From NCBI GenBank assembly GCA_024682375.1, contig JAIKZI010000066.1:1-64000 (forward strand): DNA of 64,000 nt, in the 5' to 3' direction. Source of the stretch: Lachnospiraceae bacterium (GTDB lineage Bacteria; Bacillota; Clostridia; Lachnospirales; Lachnospiraceae). Positions 51,568-59,613 of this stretch are shown here, piece by piece (position 1 is the stretch's first letter; each line of letters begins with the position of its first letter). The notes beneath the pieces were generated by a model. It was not told the origin of the DNA and made no database searches. It saw nothing but the letters and a program-made list of their open reading frames with translations. Made by a program: the position numbers and the translations under genes.

Positions 51568-51889
51568 TTTTGTTGTTTCGTTAAAAAAGGTAATAAAATA
51601 AAGCCATCCAGCTGAAATAATGTTTTATTAACTGAGTTTCAAAGGCAATTAGTAAATCGACATTTTTGCTCGCTGTGCATCTTATCGATGCATCGAACAC
51701 CTGAAAACTCGCGGCTTTTCTTCTTATAAGGAAGTAGAAAAGCCGCTCAAACATCTTCAGGTGTTCGAACGAGCAAAAATCTCAATCAACTACTTGCACT
51801 TTTCAACTCAAAATAATAAAACACTATTTCATCTGGACAGCTTTTTTTCACCTTCCAAAATAAAACAACAAAATTAGCCCTCACCTGTT
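51552..51889. repeat. ~340-bp nested inverted repeat IR-3 upstream of clpB
   Basis: Outer arms 51552-51578/51863-51889 complementary at 26/27; further aligned arms inward; inner arms ttcgaacacctgaa-type/ttcaggtgttcgaa and gcggcttttct/agaaaagccgc. Confidence 0.92.
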
Positions 51890-51943
51890 TGGATTATGCT
51901 ATAATTTTTAAAACTAACCACAAAATATTCTATATTAAATTAT

Positions 51944-52516
51944 TTATCTAACTCTATATTCAATTTCGTACTGGAATAAACTTTTCTTTAAACTAATTAT
52001 ACTATCTGAAGTCTTCCAATTATAACTTCTATCATTTTTATAATAATAAGGCTTCCCATAAAGAACGCAAAACTTAATCATATAATAATCATAAACTTTC
52101 ATTGTTGATGCTTCAAGACAGCTAGTTTTCACATTAACACCAATCAATGTACCATAGTCATCAAAATCATATTCCTTTTTCAAAACAACTAGTTTTTTAA
52201 AAATATGTTTAAGCGATTGAGTTTCCAGACGATTTTGATCTGTTTCCGTAACATCCTTTTTCTCAATTGCATTAATCTCGCTTATTTTAGTTTCCCCCCA
52301 TTTATATCCAGAATAATAGCCAGATTGATCTTTTATCCATACTATACGTATTAAAATAATTCCAAATAATAATACTGCTAATACAGATTTTGCAATGATT
52401 TTAAAATATTTACTTCGCTTCACATTATTTTTTATTTTTTTCCCACATTTTATACAATAATTATTTTCTAAATAAATCTCACTACCACAATAACCGCAAA
52501 ATACTTTTTTATTCAT
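51944..52516 (-). CDS. Zinc-ribbon, single-TM protein with extracytoplasmic domain
   Basis: CGYCGSEIYLENNYCIKCGKK; TM KIIAKSVLAVLLFGIILIRIV; YGKP...W C-terminal block. Confidence 0.75.
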   Translation of the reverse strand: MNKKVFCGYCGSEIYLENNYCIKCGKKIKNNVKRSKYFKIIAKSVLAVLLFGIILIRIVWIKDQSGYYSGYKWGETKISEINAIEKKDVTETDQNRLETQSLKHIFKKLVVLKKEYDFDDYGTLIGVNVKTSCLEASTMKVYDYYMIKFCVLYGKPYYYKNDRSYNWKTSDSIISLKKSLFQYEIEYRVR

Positions 52517-52532
52517 ATACTGCTTCCATTCA

Positions 52533-53117
52533 TTAATCCAAACTAATTCTTAATGTATTATCCAATTCATATATTTCAATATCGCCCTTAGACATCTCCC
52601 ACATACACCGATTGAGATTTTTTTCAGGTTCGCCATATTTTATTGTATATTTTTTTATTATATTTTTTTTAATCTGACTAATACTGTATATAGAAGCATC
52701 GCTTTCCTTAATTGTAACTAAAACACCCTCCAGCTTATCACCATCAAAATAATACTTGGCAAAGCCATTACATCCAGCAAACCCTTCAAAATTTGTAATT
52801 TTACTAACCCAAGTATCATCTTCTTTTTTTACTATACTATCATTGAAATCACTATTTTTTATTTCTTCTTTAGTACAGCCGCGCTTAATATCACCTAATA
52901 ACCAATCATTCTGCCTTTTTGATTCAAACATTGAAATAATCGATAATACAATCAATATTGTTAAAAAAAAGCAAAAAACAAAAATTTTCAAATTAGAATG
53001 TAAAGATTTTGAGGTTGTTTTTTTATTATGATTTTTAAATGATAAATTATCATATCCACATTTCATACAATATTGATAACCATCAGGTATTTTAGTTCCA
53101 CATCTTCCACAATACAT
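52533..53117 (-). CDS. Zinc-ribbon, single-TM protein with extracytoplasmic domain
   Basis: MYCGRCGTKIPDGYQYCMKCGYDN; TM LKIFVFCFFLTILIVLSIISMF; YGEP...W C-terminal block. Confidence 0.75.
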   Translation of the reverse strand: MYCGRCGTKIPDGYQYCMKCGYDNLSFKNHNKKTTSKSLHSNLKIFVFCFFLTILIVLSIISMFESKRQNDWLLGDIKRGCTKEEIKNSDFNDSIVKKEDDTWVSKITNFEGFAGCNGFAKYYFDGDKLEGVLVTIKESDASIYSISQIKKNIIKKYTIKYGEPEKNLNRCMWEMSKGDIEIYELDNTLRISLD

Positions 53118-53124
53118 AATCTAT

Positions 53125-53646
53125 TTACTCCACTTCACTTACAAAGACTTCTGCTTCCTTATAATTTGACGAGTTTTCAAACATAATTTCAAACTCCCTT
53201 GATTCACCCGGCCCTATTTCTTGATTATCATTAGTATAGTCACTACCAACTATGTCACCATTATAATCATAGAATTTTACCGTTACTTCATAATAAGAAA
53301 TTGTTTTACTATCACTTATATTTCGAACTTTTCCTGATATGGTATGATAATCCGTATAATAATCACTATATTCATCCCAATTAACAACTTCTAAATCATT
53401 AACAGTTGGCCGATACTTTTCTATAAGTTCATTATTTTTCTTTCGTTCTCTAGATGATTGAAATTCCATAAAACAAAAAAAGACCACCACAAAAGCAAGA
53501 GCTAAACCTAATAAAGTATTCAATTTTTTAACATGATTTAATGTCTTTATAGACTGCAATCTACTTCCACATTTTAAGCAGTACTGCATATCATCTGAAT
53601 AAAATTTTAAACACTTTTTACATCTTTTCATCAGCTTCCTCTTCAC
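53125..53646 (-). CDS. Zinc-ribbon, single-TM protein with FxLYD-like extracytoplasmic domain
   Basis: CKKCLKFYSDDMQYCLKCGSRL; TM; ISGKVRNISDSKTISYYEVTVKFYDYNGDIVGS. Confidence 0.72.
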   Translation of the reverse strand: MKRKLMKRCKKCLKFYSDDMQYCLKCGSRLQSIKTLNHVKKLNTLLGLALAFVVVFFCFMEFQSSRERKKNNELIEKYRPTVNDLEVVNWDEYSDYYTDYHTISGKVRNISDSKTISYYEVTVKFYDYNGDIVGSDYTNDNQEIGPGESREFEIMFENSSNYKEAEVFVSEVE

Positions 53647-53651
53647 TTATA

Positions 53652-54065
53652 TTATTTCATCAATCCCAACTTAATCAAAACAGCTGCAAAAAAGATTCCA
53701 ATTCCTCTAATCAACATAGCAAAAGCCACATATATTTTTCCCAAATCTTGATAGTATACCTCTGCAATTGAATCTCCACTTATTGACTCTATCTCCGACA
53801 TATCATTTCCTATAGTTCCAACTTTATATGCACCCCAGAAAAAAATACATAAAATAATAATAGCCAACAAAAAATAAATTCCTTTAATAAAACCATTTGA
53901 ATCTTCATTTTCTTTTGCAAGGACTACATGCTCATTTTGAATAGATTCTTTTTTTTCATAATCCAGTTTGTTTTCTTCTTTTTCAATTTCTTTTAAATCT
54001 AGTCCACAATTCTGACAAATCTTTTCTTCATTATTCACTTCGCTTCCACACTTAGGACAAAACAT
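53652..54065 (-). CDS. Zinc-ribbon membrane protein (two TM segments)
   Basis: MFCPKCGSEVNNEEKICQNCGLDL; two hydrophobic segments. Confidence 0.75.
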   Translation of the reverse strand: MFCPKCGSEVNNEEKICQNCGLDLKEIEKEENKLDYEKKESIQNEHVVLAKENEDSNGFIKGIYFLLAIIILCIFFWGAYKVGTIGNDMSEIESISGDSIAEVYYQDLGKIYVAFAMLIRGIGIFFAAVLIKLGLMK

Positions 54066-54278
54066 TTAACTCCTCCTCATAACAATAAATAATCTCATAT
54101 ATCTATTTCTAATAATACTATTATCTTCTGTTTTCATTGCTATTTCAATATGTTAAATAATTCCCCAAAATATTAAACAATTGTTTTCTATGGTGCAGGA
54201 TTTTCTGATTACAGTATGTTCTAGTTGTGACTTTTATAGATTATCACCAATAATAATATAAAAGCTTACTCTTCCCCT

Positions 54279-54332
54279 ACCACCTGGAAGATGTAGAACT
54301 TAAGATAATATGAATTCTCGCTACCATCGATT
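54279..54332 (-). pseudogene. Detached copy of the rlmI 3' end (C-terminal fragment)
   Basis: 52/54 nt identical to 55098-55151; encodes IDGSENSYYLKFYIFQVV and reads on to GEE-stop, versus ...FQVVEEK-stop in intact rlmI. Confidence 0.92.
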
Positions 54333-54355
54333 GTGAATTAGAAGATTTGGTCACA

Positions 54356-54392
54356 GAAAAAGACCTCACATCGAAATAACGATGTGAGGTCT
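54356..54392 (-). terminator. Terminator after the toxin gene
   Basis: Minus strand agacctcacatcg ttattt cgatgtgaggtctttttct. Confidence 0.88.
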
Positions 54393-54395
54393 TCA

Positions 54396-54653
54396 TTATT
54401 CATAATGTCCTTTACATGCAATTATTCTAATTCCATCTTCAGTGACATCATAAATTAATCTATCTTGTTCATTAATTCTGCGACTCCAAAAGCCGCTTAA
54501 GTTTTCCCCTAATGGCTCAGGCTTTCCAATACCTTCATATGGATTCCTCTGAGCATCCTTAATAAGTTTATTTATCTTCTTTAATGTCTTCTTATCCTGC
54601 GTTTGCCAGTACAGATAATCTTCCCAGCCTCTATCTTCCCATAGTAACCCCAA
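54396..54653 (-). CDS. Txe/YoeB-family type II toxin
   Basis: LLWEDRGWEDYLYWQTQDKKTLKKINKLIKDAQRNPYEGIGKPEPL...GFWSRRINEQDRLIYDV...CKGHYE. Confidence 0.93.
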   Translation of the reverse strand: MGLLWEDRGWEDYLYWQTQDKKTLKKINKLIKDAQRNPYEGIGKPEPLGENLSGFWSRRINEQDRLIYDVTEDGIRIIACKGHYE

Positions 54654-54656
54654 ACC

Positions 54657-54923
54657 TTACTCCTCCAGCAAATCATGCTCCTCAAAGTGCGCTTTACCAG
54701 TTTTAATATCATCTACTATTTTTTCTAAATACTCAATATTCTCCTTAGAATAAAACGGATCAGAAAGAGATACTTCAAACGGAATCCTCTGTTCTCTAGT
54801 CATCTTTTTTGCAAATATAGTAAATGCAGTCGTCATCGACATACCGAGCTTATCACACAATGTTTCCATTTCTTTCTTTAAATCAGAATCCAGTCTGAAG
54901 TTTACATTCACAGATCTTCCCAT
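54657..54923 (-). CDS. RelB/DinJ-family antitoxin
   Basis: VNVNFRLDSDLKKEMETLCDKLGMSMTTAFTIFAKKMTREQRIPFEV RHH domain. Confidence 0.92.
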   Translation of the reverse strand: MGRSVNVNFRLDSDLKKEMETLCDKLGMSMTTAFTIFAKKMTREQRIPFEVSLSDPFYSKENIEYLEKIVDDIKTGKAHFEEHDLLEE

Positions 54924-54945
54924 GGTACGACCTCCTTTCTATAAT

Positions 54946-54990
54946 TTCATTATATCAGCCTTAATCAGTTTTGCAATACGTTATAATGAA
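54946..54990 (-). promoter_or_regulatory. Toxin-antitoxin promoter with flanking inverted repeat (putative operator)
   Basis: Minus strand TTGCAA-N16-TATAAT (54949-54976); ttcattata 54946-54954 / tataatgaa 54982-54990. Confidence 0.65.
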
Positions 54991-55045
54991 TTATCATTAC
55001 ACAGTCAATACTGTCAAATATACAATTAGCTTTATACTCCGATTT

Positions 55046-55073
55046 CAAAAAAAGAACAGGGCTTACGCCCTGT
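55046..55073 (-). terminator. Terminator after rlmI
   Basis: Minus strand acagggcgtaagccctgttcttttttt. Confidence 0.85.
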
Positions 55074-55084
55074 CTTAGAACTTA

Positions 55085-56335
55085 TCATTTCTCTTCCACC
55101 ACCTGGAAGATGTAGAACTTGAGATAATATGAATTTTCGCTACCATCGATTAGAATTGGATGATCTGGGGCCTGTGTTGAGAAGAGGACCTGGCGGATGC
55201 GCTTGTGAGCAGAACGAGCTGCTTCACGCATCATCTTCTCGAAGAGCGGCTGAGTCATAAAGTGTGAACAAGAACAAGTTGCAAGGTATCCGCCTTCACG
55301 AACTAGTTTTAGACCACGAATGTTGATTTCACGATAACCTGTAATTGCTTTTTTCGTTGCCTCACGTGATTTCGTAAATGCTGGTGGATCTAAAATTACA
55401 ACATCATACTTCTCACCTTCCTGTATTAGTCGAGGAAGTTCGTCAAAGACATCAACTTCCTTAAATTTGACTGTATCCGAAAGGCCATTTAATTTTGCAT
55501 TGGCGCTAGCTTCTTCAACTGCAAGTGCGGAAATATCGAGGCCTGTTACGCTGTCGGCGCCAGCAAGTCCCATATTAAGCGCAAAAGTTCCCATATGAGT
55601 AAAGCAATCTAAAGTCTTTGTAAGCTGTCCCTGAGATTTCATATTTGAAATCAATTCCTGAATATGACGTCTGTTTACCTTCTGATCCAGAAAAAATCCT
55701 GTCTTCTGTCCATTCTCTATATCAACCGTATATTTCACGCCATTCTCAGTAATCTGAACTAGAGGACTCATCTCACGATTATCACGTGTCCAGAACCAGC
55801 CTTTGACCTTTGGCATGCCTTCTTTTTTCCTGACATTGGCATCAGAACGCTCAAAGATTCCATTTATGATGACATCATCTTCTTCCATTGCCTTTACAAG
55901 ACCCATTAAAACGATATCTTTTAACTTGTCCATTCCTAGTGAAAGACACTCGAATACTAACAAATCCTCATACTTATCAACAGTTAATCCTGGCAAAAAA
56001 TCTGCTTCGCCGAAGATAACCCTGCAAGAAGATGTATCTACGACAGACTTACGATATTCCCAGGCTGCTTTCGCTCTTTTTTCCAAAAAAGCTGTATCGA
56101 GAGGTTCTTTTCTATAGCGTGAAAGCATGCGAACTCTAATTTTTGAATTCAGATTTATAAATCCATAGCCCATGAAGTAGCCATCAAAATCATGAAGTGT
56201 GATGATATCGCCATTTTCGATTTCTCCACTTACATCTGAAATCTCATTGTCATACACCCATGCACTTCCTGCTTTAAGAGAACGGCCCTCGCCCTTCTTC
56301 AATGTAACTATTCCTTTTGATTCAAGTGTTGCCAT
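55085..56335 (-). CDS. rlmI: Class I SAM-dependent rRNA methyltransferase, RlmI family
   Basis: PUA-like N-terminus; ENGQKTGFFLDQKVNRR; DCFTHMGTFALNMGLAGADSVTGLDIS; LDPPAFTKSREA; CSCSHFM. Confidence 0.92.
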   Translation of the reverse strand: MATLESKGIVTLKKGEGRSLKAGSAWVYDNEISDVSGEIENGDIITLHDFDGYFMGYGFINLNSKIRVRMLSRYRKEPLDTAFLEKRAKAAWEYRKSVVDTSSCRVIFGEADFLPGLTVDKYEDLLVFECLSLGMDKLKDIVLMGLVKAMEEDDVIINGIFERSDANVRKKEGMPKVKGWFWTRDNREMSPLVQITENGVKYTVDIENGQKTGFFLDQKVNRRHIQELISNMKSQGQLTKTLDCFTHMGTFALNMGLAGADSVTGLDISALAVEEASANAKLNGLSDTVKFKEVDVFDELPRLIQEGEKYDVVILDPPAFTKSREATKKAITGYREINIRGLKLVREGGYLATCSCSHFMTQPLFEKMMREAARSAHKRIRQVLFSTQAPDHPILIDGSENSYYLKFYIFQVVEEK

Positions 56336-56374
56336 AATATTCCTTTCACACATAAGTCAAAGAAAGTCTCCCTC

Positions 56375-58093
56375 TCATTCACGGGAGACTTTCATACTTC
56401 TTTTCTTTTCATACATTCTTGCATCAGAAATTCTAAATGCAGTTCTTATGTTATCAATTCCTTCTTCATTTGAATAACAATAACCATATGCTGCACTAAG
56501 AGTCCAATCCGAATGAAGTTTGTTCTGAACTTCAATTTCATGATCTAATTCACGAAGTTTATATTCAACATAATTCTTTTCCAGGCAGTGAGGACTTGTA
56601 AGCACTGCAACAAATTCATCACCACCGGTTCGACCGATAAAGCCCGAACCATCAAGCGCACGTTTTAAAGCATTTGCAAAAGATTTTATATAAAAATCTC
56701 CAGCCTCATGACCATAAGTATCATTTACTTTTTTTAGGCCATTTAAGTCGAACTCAATCAGACAATAATCTTTTCTTTCATCATCAACCAAATCATAGAA
56801 TTCTTCGGTTGCATGTCTGCTGCCGACTCTTGTAAGAGTATCGACATAAGCAAACTCCTCTGCCATACGAACCTTTGCTGTATTGTTTAAGATATAAATA
56901 ACATCTGAAACGTAATCAACCAGAAGTGATATGGTAAAAATAAATGCCGCAAGATAAAGCAGATTGCTATAATGTCCCTCCTCATTTGGTGAGATATATT
57001 TATCGTAATTAAATCTAGCAACCTCTTCGACTGCAAATACCGCCAAAACCAGCATTCCAAAAAGGAGCCAGTTTGACTTACCTTCATTTCTCTTCCAATC
57101 GAAGAAATAAACTACAATTCCAAACAGTACAACACCCAGATCAATCATATGATTAAAAATCAAAAATGACGCCGGATGGTAAGCTTCAAAGAAATATCCA
57201 TATAAAAGAGCAGCCCAGAAAACAAACTGGCTAAAAACTAAAATATTAAATACAATTCTTCGAGCCTTCTTATTCCCAAAATTGACTTCTTCCTGAATAT
57301 AGCCCGTAAAGCAAACAGGAATCATATAAAGAGTTTCAAACTCCATATATGCTCTCACCAGATTATTGTTGGTAAAAAGCTTGATAACATCGGTCGCACA
57401 TGCAGAGTAAAGTCCGGCGAAGAATGCGAATGCGCCGAGCCACATCAGCTTCCACAAATTTATCTTTCGATTTCGTCCAAGTATCAGTCCTATGGAAAAA
57501 AGCACCGACACTGCACCAAACACAACAAGAAACATGGATATTATTATCTGCCAGCTATTATTAGCGATAAAATTCGGCATGAACTCTGTTGCTTCAACTA
57601 TTTCCGGGGAGGAAAGAGATGTAAATGCATTATCTTCATTTACCAACATTTTTATAGAAAGATAATGATTCTGATCTTCTAAGCGGATTGGAATTACATT
57701 ATAACCATAGCCTACAACCTTGTTCTGTTTTATCCTTTCCATTCCATACTCAAAAATTTTGTGTCCAGAAATCTGGACATCCAATCCCGAATGAATTGAA
57801 TAGATAACAAGCACAGGCTGTTTAACTTTTATATCTGGAAGTGGCCTCGCAAAAACAACCACATCGCCTTTATTTACACTCGGAAAGTCGAATTTTCTCA
57901 AATCGACATTCTCATATTCTTTGCCGTTTATCGATACATTCCAGCCTTTATGGATTGAATAGCCTTCTGTATTCTTATTGTGTGTCCCTATCCACTCAAC
58001 AATACAAGCAGCTAAAATCAAAAAAGCTGTTCCGACTATAGCAAGTGTAACTAACGATTGTATTCTTCTTTTTTCCACATTCAAAAATCTCAT
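56375..58093 (-). CDS. Membrane-anchored diguanylate cyclase (GGDEF)
   Basis: Extracytoplasmic N-terminal domain, multiple TMs, FDLNGLKKVNDTYGHEAGD and GRTGGDEFVAVL. Confidence 0.9.
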   Translation of the reverse strand: MRFLNVEKRRIQSLVTLAIVGTAFLILAACIVEWIGTHNKNTEGYSIHKGWNVSINGKEYENVDLRKFDFPSVNKGDVVVFARPLPDIKVKQPVLVIYSIHSGLDVQISGHKIFEYGMERIKQNKVVGYGYNVIPIRLEDQNHYLSIKMLVNEDNAFTSLSSPEIVEATEFMPNFIANNSWQIIISMFLVVFGAVSVLFSIGLILGRNRKINLWKLMWLGAFAFFAGLYSACATDVIKLFTNNNLVRAYMEFETLYMIPVCFTGYIQEEVNFGNKKARRIVFNILVFSQFVFWAALLYGYFFEAYHPASFLIFNHMIDLGVVLFGIVVYFFDWKRNEGKSNWLLFGMLVLAVFAVEEVARFNYDKYISPNEEGHYSNLLYLAAFIFTISLLVDYVSDVIYILNNTAKVRMAEEFAYVDTLTRVGSRHATEEFYDLVDDERKDYCLIEFDLNGLKKVNDTYGHEAGDFYIKSFANALKRALDGSGFIGRTGGDEFVAVLTSPHCLEKNYVEYKLRELDHEIEVQNKLHSDWTLSAAYGYCYSNEEGIDNIRTAFRISDARMYEKKRSMKVSRE

Positions 58094-58135
58094 AACATCC
58101 CTATCAGCTTTCGCTATTTACAAAAGCTATCCCCT

Positions 58136-58804
58136 TTATTTCAAGTATTCAAGTCTGTAGTTAATCAAGTAGTTCACCAAATCATCGAAGCCTTCACCGG
58201 TTTTTGCTGAAACCGGAAATACCTTCGCTTTTGGATTTCTTTCCCTTATATATCCCTTAGCTTTATCCATATCGAAATCAAATACTTCCAAAGCATCAAT
58301 TTTATTAATTATAACCACATCGCATGTCTCGAACATAAGCGGGTATTTCAAAGGCTTATCATGACCTTCTGTAATAGAAAGGATGCACATATTAAGTGCT
58401 GATCCTGCATCGAATTCTGCTGGACAAACCAGATTTCCAACATTCTCAAGAATGATGAAATTATAATCCTCCATCGGAAGATTATTAAGTGCCTGTCTAG
58501 ACATATCCGCATCCAAGTGGCACATACCTCCAGTGTGAAGCTGGATTGAACGCACACCTGCATTTTCTATTGTAATCGCATCGACATCTGAATCGATATC
58601 AGCTTCCAAAACTGCAGGTTTTATATCTTCTGGCAATCTCTTCAAAATATTCAATATTGAAGATGTCTTTCCAGATCCCGGAGATGACATCAAATTTATA
58701 TAGAAGCTTTTTTTATTCTTCATCTCATCTCTAAGCTTCTTTGCTTCAACCTCATTATCGAGGAGAACTTTTTTCTTTAAATCAATTATCTCTACACTAG
58801 GCAT
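58136..58804 (-). CDS. hypB: HypB-like GTPase, copy B (CH metal-site pair present)
   Basis: SSPGSGKTSS; EADIDSDVDAI; GGMCHLDADM; ENVGNLVCPAEFD; NKID; start trimmed. Confidence 0.88.
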   Translation of the reverse strand: MPSVEIIDLKKKVLLDNEVEAKKLRDEMKNKKSFYINLMSSPGSGKTSSILNILKRLPEDIKPAVLEADIDSDVDAITIENAGVRSIQLHTGGMCHLDADMSRQALNNLPMEDYNFIILENVGNLVCPAEFDAGSALNMCILSITEGHDKPLKYPLMFETCDVVIINKIDALEVFDFDMDKAKGYIRERNPKAKVFPVSAKTGEGFDDLVNYLINYRLEYLK

Positions 58805-59468
58805 TTCTTTCCCCCATAACTCTTTCACTAATCCACTCAACTAATTCATCCACACCTTCACCAGTCTTCGCTGAAATAAAGAAAACCTTTGAAGAAGGAT
58901 TTAGTTTGTGAACTCTTTCCACAAGAGCTTCTTCATCAAACGGGAAATAATCCTTAGTATCAATTTTATTTATTATGCAAGCCTGTGTAACCTTGAACAT
59001 AAGCGGATACTTAAGCGGCTTGTCATCTCCTTCCGGAACAGAAAGAATAGCGACATTCAAATTCGCACCAATATCATTTTCCGCAGGGCAAACCAGATTA
59101 CCGATATTCTCCATAAAAATAAGATCTAAATCTTTTGTATCGAAATTTTTTATAGTCTCCAGTGTCATATCTGCATCCATGGCACATTCACCACCAGTAT
59201 GAACCTGGATAGTTTTAACTCCATTATTTTCCATGGTAACAGCATCTACTTCAGCTTCGATATCTGCTTCCATTACCCCAATCTTAAAACGTTTTCTTAG
59301 CTTCGGAATCAAGCTTAACAAAGTAGTTGTCTTACCTGCTCCTGGAGAAGCCATAATATTTATAAGAAACGTATTTTGCGCCTTCATCTCTGAACGAATT
59401 TCGTCCGCAATCCTGTCATTTGCAGCGTTTACGTCCACGTTCAGATTTAAAACTTTAAATCCTGACAT
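58797..59468 (-). CDS. hypB: HypB-like GTPase, copy A (His of metal-site CH pair replaced by Ala)
   Basis: ASPGAGKTTT; EADIEAEVDAV; GGECAMDADM; ENIGNLVCPAEND; NKID. Confidence 0.88.
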   Translation of the reverse strand: MSGFKVLNLNVDVNAANDRIADEIRSEMKAQNTFLINIMASPGAGKTTTLLSLIPKLRKRFKIGVMEADIEAEVDAVTMENNGVKTIQVHTGGECAMDADMTLETIKNFDTKDLDLIFMENIGNLVCPAENDIGANLNVAILSVPEGDDKPLKYPLMFKVTQACIINKIDTKDYFPFDEEALVERVHKLNPSSKVFFISAKTGEGVDELVEWISERVMGERNA

Positions 59469-59613
59469 TACAAAAACCCTCTTTCAAAATTTTATCCTAT
59501 GAAAGTATACTAAAATAAGCTATTCTTTACAAATCAACTGATAAAATTTATTATTGAAATTGGAAAGAAATTATAAATTTTACTTAATCATAAAGACAAG
59601 AAAGGGAAACTCT

